From contig NZ_FTLW01000003.1 of NCBI RefSeq assembly GCF_900155935.1, forward strand, positions 1 to 64,000: a DNA stretch of 64,000 nucleotides. The letters are read 5' to 3'. The translations under genes and the position numbers were made by a program. The DNA comes from Solilutibacter tolerans (GTDB lineage: Bacteria > Pseudomonadota > Gammaproteobacteria > Xanthomonadales > Xanthomonadaceae). Below, piece after piece: positions 30,234 to 40,478 of this stretch. Position 1 is the first letter of the stretch. Each line of letters begins with the position of its first letter. Under the pieces are notes generated by a model. It was not told where the DNA came from. It saw nothing but the letters and a program-made list of their open reading frames with translations, and did not search any database.

Positions 30234-33113
30234 GTGGCGTTGGACACCATCCGCATCCGTGGCGCACGGACGCACAATCTCAAGAACTTCGACCTCGACC
30301 TGCCGCGCGACAAGCTGATCGTGATCACGGGGCTGTCCGGTTCGGGCAAGTCATCGCTGGCCTTCGACACGATCTATGCCGAAGGCCAGCGTCGTTATGT
30401 CGAATCTCTCTCTGCTTACGCACGGCAATTCCTCTCGGTGATGGAAAAGCCCGATGTCGATCACATCGAAGGTCTGTCGCCAGCGATTTCGATCGAACAG
30501 AAATCGACATCGCACAACCCGCGCTCGACCGTTGGCACCATCACCGAGGTCTACGACTATCTGCGCCTGTTGTATGCACGCGTCGGTATCCCTCGCTGCC
30601 CGGATCATCACTTTCCGTTGGAAGCGCAGACCGTCAGCCAGATGGTCGATCAGGTCATGGCGCTGGGCAAGGATGCCAAGACCGCCGAACAACGCTGGAT
30701 GCTGCTGGCACCCGTCGTACGCGAACGCAAAGGTGAACATGCGCAGGTATTCGAGCAATTGCGTGCGCAAGGTTATGTGCGCGTGCGCGTCAACGGCGAA
30801 CTGCATGAAATCGACGATGTGCCGACGCTGGGACTACGCCAGAAGCACACCATCGAAGCAGTGATCGATCGCTTCAAGGTGCGTGACGATGTGCAGCAGC
30901 GACTCGCCGAATCCTTCGAGACCGCGCTGAAACTTGGCGAGGGCATGGCGATCGTGCAGTCGCTGGATGACGAAACCGCTGCGCCGCTACTCTTCTCATC
31001 GAAATATTCCTGCCCGGTCTGCGACTACTCTCTACCGGAGTTGGAGCCGCGCCTGTTCTCGTTCAATTCGCCGGTCGGTGCTTGCGAGACCTGCGATGGC
31101 CTTGGCATGGCGCAGTTCTTCGACCCGGCACGCGTAGTCGTGCATCCAGAATTGTCACTGGCATCGGGCGCAGTGCGCGGCTGGGACCGTCGCAACACCT
31201 ATTACTTCCAGATGCTGCAATCGTTGGCCAAGCATTACGGATTCAAGGTCGACACGCAGTGGAGCACGCTGCCCGAAGATGTTCAGCAGGCGGTGCTTCA
31301 AGGCAGCGGCAAGGAAGCGATCAGCTTCACCTATGTCAACGATGCCGGCAGCCGCACCACGCGCAAGCACCCGTTCGAAGGCATCATCCCCAACCTCGAG
31401 CGCCGCTATCGCGATACCGAATCGAGCGCAGTGCGCGAGGAGTTGTCGAAGTACATCAGCGAGCGCCCCTGCCCCGATTGCGGAGGTGCACGCCTGAATC
31501 GCGCGGCGCGCAATGTATTCGTCGCCGACCGTCCGGTGTATGAGATCAGCCAGCAACCCATCGACGAAGCGCTGGCTTTTTTTGCATCGCTCAGCCTGCC
31601 TGGTTGGCGCGGCGAGATCGCGGCCAAGATCGTCAAGGAGATCGCCGAGCGGCTTGGATTCCTAGTTGATGTCGGTCTCGATTACCTCACGCTGGAACGC
31701 AAGGCCGATACGCTCTCGGGTGGTGAAGCGCAACGCATTCGTTTGGCCTCACAGATCGGCGCGGGCCTCGTTGGCGTGATGTATGTGCTCGATGAGCCCT
31801 CGATCGGCCTGCATCAGCGCGATAACGAGCGCTTGCTTGGTACCCTGACGCGCTTGCGTGATCTCGGCAATACAGTGATCGTGGTCGAACACGATGAAGA
31901 TGCGATTCGCTTGGCCGATTACGTCGTCGACATCGGTCCTGGCGCGGGCGTGCATGGTGGCGAAGTGGTCGCCAAGGGCAGCGTGAATGACGTGATGTCA
32001 TCGAAGCGCTCGCTTACCGGTGATTATTTGTCCGGGCGCAAGGCCATCGAAGTCCCGGCCAAACGCCACGCGCCGAACAAGAAGTTCCTGCTCAAGTTGA
32101 AGGGGGCATCCGGCAACAACCTCAAGAACGTCGACCTGGAAATCCCGGCCGGCTTGATGACGGCGATCACCGGTGTTTCCGGCTCCGGCAAATCCACGCT
32201 CATCAACGACACCTTGTATGCACTGGCTGCGAACGAGATCAACGGTGCTTCGCATTCGCCCGCGCCGTACAAGGAAATTGTCGGCCTTGACCTGTTCGAC
32301 AAGGTCGTCGACATCGACCAATCGCCCATCGGCCGCACACCACGCAGCAACCCGGCGACGTACACCGGCTTGTTCACGCCGCTGCGCGAGTTGTACGCGC
32401 AGGTGCCCGAGGCGCGTTCACGCGGCTATGCGCCCGGACGTTTCAGCTTCAACGTGCGCGGTGGTCGTTGCGAGGCCTGCCAAGGCGATGGCCTGATCAA
32501 GGTGGAAATGCACTTCCTGCCTGACGTCTACGTGCCTTGCGATGTATGCGGAGGAAAACGCTACAACCGCGAGACACTGGAGATACGCTACAAGGGCCAC
32601 ACCATCCACGACGTGCTTGAAATGACAGTCGAGGATGCGGCGGTACTGTTCGAAAACGTGCCGGCGATCAGTCGCAAGCTGGATACCTTGATCGATGTCG
32701 GCCTGTCCTATATCAAGCTGGGGCAATCAGCGACAACGCTCTCCGGCGGTGAAGCACAGCGCGTGAAATTGTCCAAGGAACTGTCGCGCCGCGATACCGG
32801 GCGAACGCTCTACATTCTGGATGAGCCAACGACCGGCCTGCATTTCGCCGACATTGAGCACTTGCTGATGGTGCTGCATCGCCTACGCGACGACGGCAAT
32901 ACAGTCGTCGTCATCGAACACAATCTGGATGTCATCAAGACCGCGGACTGGGTGGTCGACCTGGGCCCCGAAGGCGGTCACCGCGGCGGCCAGATCATCG
33001 CGCAAGGCACACCTGAGGACGTCGCTGGCATGCCGCAATCACATACCGGTCAGTTCCTTGCACAGTTGCTGCAGGCACAGAACCAGCGCGCAGGAAAAAG
33101 GAAGAAAGCATGA
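30234..33113 (+). CDS. uvrA: Excinuclease ABC subunit A
   Basis: 959 residues. UvrA is the damage sensor of nucleotide excision repair. Two ABC ATPase modules are visible, with Walker A sequences GLSGSGKSS and GVSGSGKST, signature LSGGEAQR in both halves, and zinc fingers around [28 protein letters not shown] and CEACQGDG...CDVCGG. The start is GTG 30234 ([17 protein letters not shown]) with AAGGA 8 nt upstream; the ORF extends to 30102 without support. Its stop overlaps the next gene (ATGA). Confidence 0.97.
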   Translation: MALDTIRIRGARTHNLKNFDLDLPRDKLIVITGLSGSGKSSLAFDTIYAEGQRRYVESLSAYARQFLSVMEKPDVDHIEGLSPAISIEQKSTSHNPRSTVGTITEVYDYLRLLYARVGIPRCPDHHFPLEAQTVSQMVDQVMALGKDAKTAEQRWMLLAPVVRERKGEHAQVFEQLRAQGYVRVRVNGELHEIDDVPTLGLRQKHTIEAVIDRFKVRDDVQQRLAESFETALKLGEGMAIVQSLDDETAAPLLFSSKYSCPVCDYSLPELEPRLFSFNSPVGACETCDGLGMAQFFDPARVVVHPELSLASGAVRGWDRRNTYYFQMLQSLAKHYGFKVDTQWSTLPEDVQQAVLQGSGKEAISFTYVNDAGSRTTRKHPFEGIIPNLERRYRDTESSAVREELSKYISERPCPDCGGARLNRAARNVFVADRPVYEISQQPIDEALAFFASLSLPGWRGEIAAKIVKEIAERLGFLVDVGLDYLTLERKADTLSGGEAQRIRLASQIGAGLVGVMYVLDEPSIGLHQRDNERLLGTLTRLRDLGNTVIVVEHDEDAIRLADYVVDIGPGAGVHGGEVVAKGSVNDVMSSKRSLTGDYLSGRKAIEVPAKRHAPNKKFLLKLKGASGNNLKNVDLEIPAGLMTAITGVSGSGKSTLINDTLYALAANEINGASHSPAPYKEIVGLDLFDKVVDIDQSPIGRTPRSNPATYTGLFTPLRELYAQVPEARSRGYAPGRFSFNVRGGRCEACQGDGLIKVEMHFLPDVYVPCDVCGGKRYNRETLEIRYKGHTIHDVLEMTVEDAAVLFENVPAISRKLDTLIDVGLSYIKLGQSATTLSGGEAQRVKLSKELSRRDTGRTLYILDEPTTGLHFADIEHLLMVLHRLRDDGNTVVVIEHNLDVIKTADWVVDLGPEGGHRGGQIIAQGTPEDVAGMPQSHTGQFLAQLLQAQNQRAGKRKKA

Positions 33114-33535
33114 GCCACGACATCGCCGAAAACGTCTTTCGTTTCCGCATCTCCCCACGCTGGGGTGACCTGGATGCGATGAATCACGTCAATAACGCGA
33201 CCTACCTGCGTTATCTGGAAGAAGCACGTATCCAGTGGCTGAATGCGCAGGATACTGCGTGGTTCGATGGCGAACGCGCGCCCGTCCTGGCATCGGCGAC
33301 GGTCAACTACCGGCTGCCGATCGAATACCCAAGCGAGATCGACATCGAGCTCTTCGCGACACGTATCGGCACCAGCAGCCTGACCATTGGACATCGCATG
33401 GTCGATGCCGCGAATGCCCGCCTGCATTGCGACGGGCAGGTCGTCGTGGTGTGGATTGACCGCAAGACCGGCAAACCTGCGCCCCTGCCGGATAGCATTC
33501 GCAGCGCAGCCGAACGCATCGCTAGCCCCGACTAG
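33110..33535 (+). CDS. Hotdog-fold acyl-CoA thioesterase (YbgC/FadM-like)
   Basis: 141 residues. The 4HBT-type signature [28 protein letters not shown] carries the catalytic Asp and the hot-dog helix. Such enzymes hydrolyse acyl-CoAs; the physiological chain length is not predictable. The ATG overlaps the uvrA stop, so it is co-translated with uvrA, although no functional link is obvious. Confidence 0.88.
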   Translation: MSHDIAENVFRFRISPRWGDLDAMNHVNNATYLRYLEEARIQWLNAQDTAWFDGERAPVLASATVNYRLPIEYPSEIDIELFATRIGTSSLTIGHRMVDAANARLHCDGQVVVVWIDRKTGKPAPLPDSIRSAAERIASPD

Positions 33536-33570
33536 GTACGAACACCCCTGCCATCGGTCACCTTGCCCCA

Positions 33571-33600
33571 CTGCCGCGCTTGCGGCAGGCTTGTGTTTTC
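33571..33600 (+). terminator. Terminator after uvrA-thioesterase
   Basis: A perfect 7-bp stem, ctgccgc (33571-33577) with gcggcag (33582-33588), a 4-nt loop and gcttgtgtttt following. Confidence 0.65.
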
Positions 33601-33617
33601 AGCCTGGGAATTGAGCG

Positions 33618-35834
33618 ATGTCGCATCGTGCGTTGTCTTGGGTCGTGTTGTTGGCGTGCATGGCGCCACTGGCGATGTCGGCGAAAACCACGCCCACCAC
33701 CACCCAATCTGCATCCCCGCCTGCGGCAACGCTTGCTGATCCGCGCTGCCCTGCCATTCCTTTCGCCGATGCGAATGCCGGTGCGGTAAGCGTACCTAGC
33801 GCACCGGATGCCTGGGGTGGGCCGCGCACGGGCAATGAGGCGACCTTGTCCAGTCGTGTCGTCGAATACCGCATCCAGGCGAGCCTCGATCCCGACAAAC
33901 ACACCATTGATGGCAAGCAGCAGCTGAACTGGCGCAATCGCAGTACCCAGCCGGTCTGCACCGTGTACCTGCATCTCTACCTCAATGGCTTCGAATCCAG
34001 CGGCAGCACCTTCATGTCGGAGCAGCGCACGCGTGGCTTTCGATTCCGCAGCGACGTGAAAACCAAGGACGGCGACTGGGGCTACACCAAGCTCAAGCGC
34101 GTCGTGCAAGGTGGACAGCCCGTTAAGTGGAGTTTCGTACAACCCGATGGCGGCCCGAGCACCGACAAGACCGTGGTGCGCCTGGACTTGGCAACGCCTG
34201 TCGCGCCTGGCTCCGCGACCACGCTCGACATCGACTTCTTCAACCAATTGCCGCGGGTGGTGGCGCGCACGGGCTACTTCGGCAGCTTCCATCTGGTCGC
34301 GCAGTGGTTCCCCAAGATCGGCGTGCTGGAGTTGCCGGGCGAGCGTGGTGCGACCGCGCCGCGCTGGAACGTCCACGAGTTCCACCTGCATAGCGAGTTC
34401 TACGCCGACTTCGGCCTGTACGACGTCAGCCTGACCGTGCCGTCCGACTACACCGTCGGTGCGACGGGCGAGCTGACCGGCACACCTGTCAAGAAAGACG
34501 GCAAGACCACCTACCGATATGTGCAGGGCGATGTGCATGATTTCGCCTGGACGGCAGACAAGCGCACCGCAAAACCGCTGGAAGCAACATGGACCTATCC
34601 GGGTGGCGATCCGGTCAAGGTGAAAGTGTTGTTCCCACCGGAATACGCCGACAACGCGCCAACGGTGCTCAAGGCTACGATGGATTCGCTGACCTATTTT
34701 TCCAAGACGCTCGGACGCTACCCCTACCGCACGGTGACCGCGGTCATTCCGCCTTACAACGCGGGCGAAGCCGGCGGCATGGAGTACCCAACCTTCTTCA
34801 CCGCCGACAGCATCCCAAACTACAAGCCCGGCGGCATCGAGCAATACGCACTGGAATTCGTCACCATCCACGAATTCGGCCATGGTTATTTCTACGGCAT
34901 CCTCGCCTCCAACGAGTTCGAAGAGCCTATGCTGGACGAAGGCGTCAATCAGTACTGGGACAGCCGCATGCTGGCTGATCGCAAGCAGCGCATCGTGCCG
35001 TTGCCCGCTAAAGTAGCAGCTCGCCTTGGTTTCGCCCCCAGCGTCGACCCACTGGATCTGGATCGCTTGACCGCTGGTTTGGGCGACGCCAAGGACCCGC
35101 TTGGCAACAACAGCTGGGATCGCAGCGACACTGGCAGCTACGGCAGCGTGTACGCGCGCACCTCCACCCTGCTCCGCGGCATCGAGAAACAGGTCGGCCG
35201 CGAAGCGATGTCTCGCGCGATGAAGCTGTATTACGAGCGCTGGAAGTTCCGTCACCCCTCGCTCGCCGATTTCCGCGAAGCCTTGGCCGAAGGCACCGGC
35301 CAGCGCGAAATCATCGAACGTAACTTCGCGCAATCGGTCTACGGCTCCCAAGTGGTCGATGATGGCGTACAGTCCTTCACCAGTGTCGAAGAACTGCCCA
35401 AGCTGGGCTATGTCGATGGCAGCGACAAGCCGACCAGCAGCGAAGCGCGCGGCAAAGCCATGTCCAAGACGCGCGAGGCGTGGAAGAAGTCACATCCCAA
35501 GGCCAAGCCTGGCAGCGGCCCCTACCCCTATCGCACCAGCGTGGTAGTGAAGCGCAGCGGCGCCGATGTGCCACAGGTGCTCAAGGTGACCTTCGCCGAT
35601 GGCAGCACTGAGACGGTTCGCTTCGCAGGCCAGCAGAAATGGTTCCGCTGGAACTGGGTGCGGCCTTCGAAGGCCGTGAAAGTGCAGATCGATCCTGACC
35701 AGCTGTACATGATGGATCGTTCGATCAATGACAACACTCGTGCATTGGAATCGAACACCGATGCCGGCAAGTACTACGGCAGTCGCGCATTGGCATGGAT
35801 GCAGATCCTGCTGGCATGGGTGATGGGGGCATGA
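33618..35834 (+). CDS. Secreted M1-family metallopeptidase
   Basis: 738 residues. A signal peptide (about 1-22) is followed by a beta-sandwich domain, then a gluzincin catalytic domain with GMEYP near 387-391 (in place of the GAMEN-type motif), HEFGH at 418-422, and the third zinc ligand Glu 441 in EPMLDEGVNQYW. The pattern fits the M1 aminopeptidase clan, though the altered GxMEN motif suggests a substrate preference other than classic aminopeptidases. It is coupled to the next gene by overlapping or nearly touching stop and start. Confidence 0.85.
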   Translation: MSHRALSWVVLLACMAPLAMSAKTTPTTTQSASPPAATLADPRCPAIPFADANAGAVSVPSAPDAWGGPRTGNEATLSSRVVEYRIQASLDPDKHTIDGKQQLNWRNRSTQPVCTVYLHLYLNGFESSGSTFMSEQRTRGFRFRSDVKTKDGDWGYTKLKRVVQGGQPVKWSFVQPDGGPSTDKTVVRLDLATPVAPGSATTLDIDFFNQLPRVVARTGYFGSFHLVAQWFPKIGVLELPGERGATAPRWNVHEFHLHSEFYADFGLYDVSLTVPSDYTVGATGELTGTPVKKDGKTTYRYVQGDVHDFAWTADKRTAKPLEATWTYPGGDPVKVKVLFPPEYADNAPTVLKATMDSLTYFSKTLGRYPYRTVTAVIPPYNAGEAGGMEYPTFFTADSIPNYKPGGIEQYALEFVTIHEFGHGYFYGILASNEFEEPMLDEGVNQYWDSRMLADRKQRIVPLPAKVAARLGFAPSVDPLDLDRLTAGLGDAKDPLGNNSWDRSDTGSYGSVYARTSTLLRGIEKQVGREAMSRAMKLYYERWKFRHPSLADFREALAEGTGQREIIERNFAQSVYGSQVVDDGVQSFTSVEELPKLGYVDGSDKPTSSEARGKAMSKTREAWKKSHPKAKPGSGPYPYRTSVVVKRSGADVPQVLKVTFADGSTETVRFAGQQKWFRWNWVRPSKAVKVQIDPDQLYMMDRSINDNTRALESNTDAGKYYGSRALAWMQILLAWVMGA

Positions 35835-35836
35835 AC

Positions 35837-36802
35837 ATGACGATCAAAACTTCCAACAACCGCAATGCGTTCGCCGCCCTGCTCTCTGCAATGCTCGGCA
35901 GCTTCCGCCACTGGCGCCTGATGTTGCTGGCGTGGCTTGCGGGTCTTATCGCGGCTACTTTTTTTGCACGTCCGGTATTTGGCCTATTCAATCAGGCTCT
36001 GGGCCAGAACCCGGACGCTGCTCGCATCGTGTCCGCGCAAGACATCGCACCGATCGCCGATAGCGTGATGACCTTAGGCGATGGCGCTGGCAGCCACGGC
36101 TTGTTAAATATTGGCCAAGGTCTGATGAGCGCCATCATGATCGCAGTGCTACTTACACCATGGCTCACCGGCATGCTCGTCGCCAGCCTGCGCGAAGGCC
36201 GCTCACTGCGTTTCGGCGAACTCTGGGCCGGCGGCTGGCGCGAATATGGCCGCCAGTTCCGGCTCATGCTTGTTGCACTGATCCCGTGGGCCGTCGTCGG
36301 GCTGATTGCTGTGTTGGCGAGTTTCTGGGCGCGTCACGGCAATGACACGCGCATCCTCGCATCCATTGGCGAGCAGCGAAACTCCATCGTCATGTGGGTT
36401 GTGGGCATTACGTCACTGCTTTGCTGGATCAGCATCGAATCCGCCCGTGCGGCATTCGCAGCAGATACAGGCTTGCGATCGGCGTTCCGCGCGTGGCTGC
36501 GTGGGTTGATGTTGATGCTGCGTCGTCCGCTGTCGGTGCTGCTGGTGGTCATCGCAACCGTAGCAATCGGCGTTGGGTTGGCGATGCTGCTACAGCAACC
36601 TGCGATGCGCAGCGTGACCAGCTCTGCTGGCTTGGTCTGGATCCTCGCCCAACTAGCTGTTTTCGCTCTGTGGTGGGCACGGATCGCGCGTTTGTCGGCG
36701 TTGACATCGATCAGTCCATTGCCGCCAGCCCCGCAAGTTGCTGTGGCAGATGCCATCATCGTCGATGGCACGTCCCCAGCATCGGAGCCCGCCAGCGCGT
36801 AA
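35837..36802 (+). CDS. Multi-pass membrane protein of unknown function
   Basis: 321 residues with about six hydrophobic segments. I do not recognise the family. Clustered aromatic and basic loops (LRFGELWAGGWREYGRQFRLMLVALIPWAVVG) resemble DUF-type six-helix proteins found near peptidases. GGGGG lies 7 nt before ATG 35837; ATG 35831 overlaps the peptidase stop. The tight coupling suggests the product anchors or assists the M1 peptidase. Confidence 0.65.
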   Translation: MTIKTSNNRNAFAALLSAMLGSFRHWRLMLLAWLAGLIAATFFARPVFGLFNQALGQNPDAARIVSAQDIAPIADSVMTLGDGAGSHGLLNIGQGLMSAIMIAVLLTPWLTGMLVASLREGRSLRFGELWAGGWREYGRQFRLMLVALIPWAVVGLIAVLASFWARHGNDTRILASIGEQRNSIVMWVVGITSLLCWISIESARAAFAADTGLRSAFRAWLRGLMLMLRRPLSVLLVVIATVAIGVGLAMLLQQPAMRSVTSSAGLVWILAQLAVFALWWARIARLSALTSISPLPPAPQVAVADAIIVDGTSPASEPASA

Positions 36803-36832
36803 TCTAAGCGGATGCCCGGATCTGGAAACCCG

Positions 36833-38650
36833 ATGCGTCCCTCTTTGATTGCCCTCGCCCTCACAAGCCTGATTGCTTCGGGCTGTGCAACCTCACCCGC
36901 CAGCACCACGGCGAATGTCGCTGCCTCCGAAGGAGCGACATCGACCACCCCCGTCACCGCCGATGCGGCTTTTGCAGGCTTGTCGAAAGACTGGCTGGAA
37001 GGGATGTTGGCACTCTCGCCGATCTCCGCCACGTCCATCGGCGATCATCGCTACGACAGCGAAATCGACGACCTGTCTGCGGAAGGCCGCGCACGCAGCC
37101 TGGCTTTCTCGCGCGAGATGCTGGCCCGGCTGGATGCGATCGATGCCTCCGCGCTGTCCCGCCAGAATCAGGTCGATGCACTGATCTTGCGCAATCAATT
37201 GCGGTCGGACATCTGGGGCAGCGAAACCTTGCAAAGCTGGGCGTGGGACCCGCAGGCTTACAGCGGCTTGGCTGGCAGTGCGATCTACGGGCTGATGGCA
37301 CGCGAATTCGCGCCGCTGCCTGATCGCCTCAGGTCGGCAACGCTGCGCATGGAAAAACTGCCACAAATTTATGCGCAGATGCGCGCAAACCTGGACCCCG
37401 CACGCGTACCCAAGATCCACGCCGAGACCGTCGCCAAGCAAAATGGCGGCGTGTTGGTGTTGATCGATCAATTCATCACTCCGAATGCCGATCAATTGAA
37501 CGATGATGATCGCAAGCGACTGGATGCCGCGATTGCAGCACTGCGCGTTGCCGTGGCTGAAAATCAGGAGTGGCTGGACAAGACCTTGGTGCCGAATGCG
37601 CGTGGTGATTTCCGTTTGGGCGCATCGATTTACGACCAGAAGCTGGCGTTCTCGCTCAACTCCGCGTTGTCGCGCAGCGAGATCAAGCAACGCGCAGAAG
37701 CCGGGCTCAAGCGCACGCGCAGCGAGATGTACAGCATCGCGCAACAGGTATTGAAGGGGCATCGCGGCGCGCCTGTCCTTCCCGCCAAACCCACTGCCAC
37801 GCAGCAACAGGCGGCTATCGAGGCCGCGCTTGAGCTCGCTTATGCAGAGCGCCCCGCACGTGACCAAGTCGTTCCCTTCGCCAAGCAGACGCTGGCCATC
37901 GCCACCGACTTCGTGCGCAAACATGATCTTGTGACGGTGCCAGACGATCCAGTCAAGATCATCTTGATGCCGGAATTCCAGCGCGGCGTGGCCGTCGCCT
38001 ATTGCGACTCGCCCGGTCCGCTCGACAAGGGGCTCGATACCTACTACGCGATTTCGCCGATCCCGGACGACTGGACTGCGCAGCAAACCGAATCCTTCCT
38101 GCGCGAATACAACGACCGCATGATTCACCTGCTGTCGATCCACGAAGCGATGCCTGGTCACTATCTGGAAGGCGCGCATTCCGCAGACTTCAACTCCACT
38201 CTGCGCGCGGTACTGCGCTCCGGACTTTTCGCAGAGGGCTGGGGCGTGTACACCGAGCGGATGATGGCCGATGCCGGCTACCTCGATAACGATCCGCTCT
38301 TCCGTCTGGTGCAGCTGAAGTTCTACCTGCGCACCATCGGTAATGCCATCCTCGACCAAGGTGTGCATGTGGATGGCTGGACCCGCGCGCAGGCGATGGA
38401 TTTCATGACCCGGCAGACCTTCCAGCAGGAACGCGAGGCGGCCGGCAAATGGGTGCGCGCCCAGCTGACATCAGCCCAGCTGCCCACCTACTTCGTGGGT
38501 GTGCAGGAGCACTTCGACACCCGGCGCGCCGTGGAGGCCAAACAGGGCCCCAACTTCAATCTCAAGGCGTACCATGACCGAGTGCTGTCGTATGGCGCAC
38601 CGCCGGTTCGTTTTGTGAGGCAGATGATGCTGGACGAGCCCATTCGCTAA
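36833..38650 (+). CDS. DUF885 family lipoprotein, probable metallohydrolase
   Basis: 605 residues. The start MRPSLIALALTSLIASGCATSP has a lipobox (ASGC), so the protein is a likely lipoprotein. The DUF885 family signature is present: SIHEAMPGHYLEGAHS, a HExxxGH-type zinc motif, and downstream GLFAEGWGVYTERMM. Members are putative carboxypeptidase-like hydrolases; the substrate is unknown. An in-frame ATG at 36812 exists, but the lipobox distance favours 36833. Confidence 0.85.
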   Translation: MRPSLIALALTSLIASGCATSPASTTANVAASEGATSTTPVTADAAFAGLSKDWLEGMLALSPISATSIGDHRYDSEIDDLSAEGRARSLAFSREMLARLDAIDASALSRQNQVDALILRNQLRSDIWGSETLQSWAWDPQAYSGLAGSAIYGLMAREFAPLPDRLRSATLRMEKLPQIYAQMRANLDPARVPKIHAETVAKQNGGVLVLIDQFITPNADQLNDDDRKRLDAAIAALRVAVAENQEWLDKTLVPNARGDFRLGASIYDQKLAFSLNSALSRSEIKQRAEAGLKRTRSEMYSIAQQVLKGHRGAPVLPAKPTATQQQAAIEAALELAYAERPARDQVVPFAKQTLAIATDFVRKHDLVTVPDDPVKIILMPEFQRGVAVAYCDSPGPLDKGLDTYYAISPIPDDWTAQQTESFLREYNDRMIHLLSIHEAMPGHYLEGAHSADFNSTLRAVLRSGLFAEGWGVYTERMMADAGYLDNDPLFRLVQLKFYLRTIGNAILDQGVHVDGWTRAQAMDFMTRQTFQQEREAAGKWVRAQLTSAQLPTYFVGVQEHFDTRRAVEAKQGPNFNLKAYHDRVLSYGAPPVRFVRQMMLDEPIR

Positions 38651-38674
38651 GACTGCTGTTCGGGGGGAACACAG

Positions 38675-39217
38675 ATGGCTTTGTTTGACCGGTTACGCAA
38701 CTGGGGCAAGTCAACGCCCCCATCCATCTCCAGCGACAGTTACCTGGGCGCCGAGCGTCGAGCCAAGCGACGCATCAATGCACGCGCCGGCACACGGATA
38801 TTGGTAGTCGATGATTCTTCCACGATCATCGCTCTGCTGCGCAAGATGCTGGCCCAAAATGCCTATGAAGTCATCGAGGCCGTGACCGCCGAAGCCGCGC
38901 TGGAGGCGGCCAAGACCGGCCCCGAGCTGATCTTCCTGGATATCGTCCTGCCGGATGGGGATGGCTTTAACGTATTGCGTGAACTGCGCAAGCGCGCCGA
39001 GACCCGCGATGTTCCGGTGATCATGATGAGTGGCAATGCACAGGCCACCGAGCAGTTCTACGTACAACGCATCGGCGCCGATGATTTCATGAAGAAGCCA
39101 TTCGCGCGCGCGGAAGTGTTCTCGCGCATCGAAGTCTTGCTCGATAGCGATTACCGACCGCGTCGTACAGCTCAGCGAATCGGGGTCCCGGCCGAATTAG
39201 CCGGGATGAGCGCCTAA
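38675..39217 (+). CDS. Single-domain response regulator (PilG/PilH-like receiver)
   Basis: 180 residues. A 40-residue basic N-terminal extension (ERRAKRRINARAGT) precedes one receiver domain with the acidic pair in VVDDSS, the phosphorylated Asp in LIFLDIVLPD, the switch residue in MMSG and the conserved Lys in FMKKPF. There is no output domain, so it probably signals by protein contact, as PilG and PilH do in twitching motility. A strong ribosome site (ggggggaacacag) is present. It is convergent to an HD-GYP gene. Confidence 0.88.
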   Translation: MALFDRLRNWGKSTPPSISSDSYLGAERRAKRRINARAGTRILVVDDSSTIIALLRKMLAQNAYEVIEAVTAEAALEAAKTGPELIFLDIVLPDGDGFNVLRELRKRAETRDVPVIMMSGNAQATEQFYVQRIGADDFMKKPFARAEVFSRIEVLLDSDYRPRRTAQRIGVPAELAGMSA

Positions 39218-39226
39218 GCGTCTGGC

Positions 39227-40456
39227 TTATAAATCTAGTGCCGCCGGGTCCAGTCCGTAGCTGCCCGGAGGCAGGCTGCGCGCGATATGCACCTTGGCCA
39301 AGGCAGGTTGCGCTTCGGTATCCATCAAGTTGACCGGGATGAAATGCGCGCGCAGTTGCTTAGTCGGATTGGTCAACATCATCACCCGTGGACGCAGGCG
39401 CTGTGAAGGATTCTGCGACATCACCAAGCCCACCTCACCGGTATTGAGCTCGACCAAGGTGCCAACTGGATACACGCCAAGGCAGCGCACGAATTGCTCG
39501 ACCAAATCCGCATCGCGCTGACCGTTGCGCTGTTTCACCAGCTGCTGGAGCGCTTCAGCACGACTCAAAGCCGGCCGATAGGGGCGCTCACTCGTCATCG
39601 CGTCATAAGCATCGACCAATCCCGCGATTCGCCCTGGCAGTGGGATGCTGCCGTCCATCTTTTGCTCCGGGTAGCCGCTCCCATCGAAATGCTCATGGTG
39701 GTTGAGCACCATGTCGATAATGGCCGGGTCGTCCAGACCGCTTTGGCGCAAACGCTCCACACCTTCGCTGACATGACGTTCAACGAAGGCGCGCCCGACA
39801 TCATCCAGCGGCCCTTCGTGGTTGATCATGTCCGGCGGCACCGCACCCATACCGATGTCAAGCAGCAACGCGCCAGTGGCCAGGGCCTTGACCTCCTTGT
39901 CATCAAATCCCAGGTGTCGGCCAAACGCCGCAGCCAGCGCGCAGCAATTCACGGCATGGGTATAGGTGTAATGATGACGGCTACGCAGTGACTCCAACCA
40001 GAAATAGGCATCAGGATTACGGATGAGGCTTCGGACCACAGGCTCGACCACTTCATCAATTTCGGCCTGACTGACCAACTCGCCACGGCGCAATTTGCCA
40101 AGGAAGTCAGTGGTGCGCTCGGACAGTTGATCCAGCAAGCGAGCACTGATCAATATCTCGTCATCGAACAGCGTTGCCTGGGTGCCCAGCTCGGATTCGG
40201 CGCCGATTTTTGTCTTTGTCTTGACTCGCGCCTTGGGCGCCAAGGCATGCAGATGAAAAACGGCCGGCCCTGTGCTTTTTTCCAGATCAACCCAAACCCG
40301 CCGGGCGTACCTACCGATCTCGTCGATGTCTTCGCGCGTGCGTATCAACACGCCCTGCAACGGGAATGGCGTGCCATTCCAGTCACGATCCAGCCGGCAG
40401 ACATACATGCCCACGTGCAAGTCCGCGCTATCGATTTCTTGTTCTAATAATTCCAT
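39227..40456 (-). CDS. DUF3391-HD-GYP domain protein with altered HD dyad
   Basis: 409 residues: an N-terminal DUF3391 domain (about 1-130) and a C-terminal HD-GYP domain. HD-GYP enzymes hydrolyse c-di-GMP. The GYP loop (HHEHFDGSGYP, residues 253-263) is intact, but the HD dyad reads LLD (L199-D200) instead of HD, and DIGK reads DIGM. Loss of the metal-binding His should weaken or abolish catalysis, so the protein may bind c-di-GMP without cleaving it. It is flanked by a receiver protein and a GGDEF-EAL gene. Confidence 0.88.
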   Translation of the reverse strand: MELLEQEIDSADLHVGMYVCRLDRDWNGTPFPLQGVLIRTREDIDEIGRYARRVWVDLEKSTGPAVFHLHALAPKARVKTKTKIGAESELGTQATLFDDEILISARLLDQLSERTTDFLGKLRRGELVSQAEIDEVVEPVVRSLIRNPDAYFWLESLRSRHHYTYTHAVNCCALAAAFGRHLGFDDKEVKALATGALLLDIGMGAVPPDMINHEGPLDDVGRAFVERHVSEGVERLRQSGLDDPAIIDMVLNHHEHFDGSGYPEQKMDGSIPLPGRIAGLVDAYDAMTSERPYRPALSRAEALQQLVKQRNGQRDADLVEQFVRCLGVYPVGTLVELNTGEVGLVMSQNPSQRLRPRVMMLTNPTKQLRAHFIPVNLMDTEAQPALAKVHIARSLPPGSYGLDPAALDL

Positions 40457-40478
40457 GATTCAGGCGATGTCCATAACC

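Noticed and set aside
33558-35351. 597-residue minus-strand frame
   Set aside because: Antisense to the M1 peptidase, no recognisable motifs.
36893-38368. 491-residue minus-strand frame
   Set aside because: Antisense to the DUF885 gene, composition of a shadow frame.
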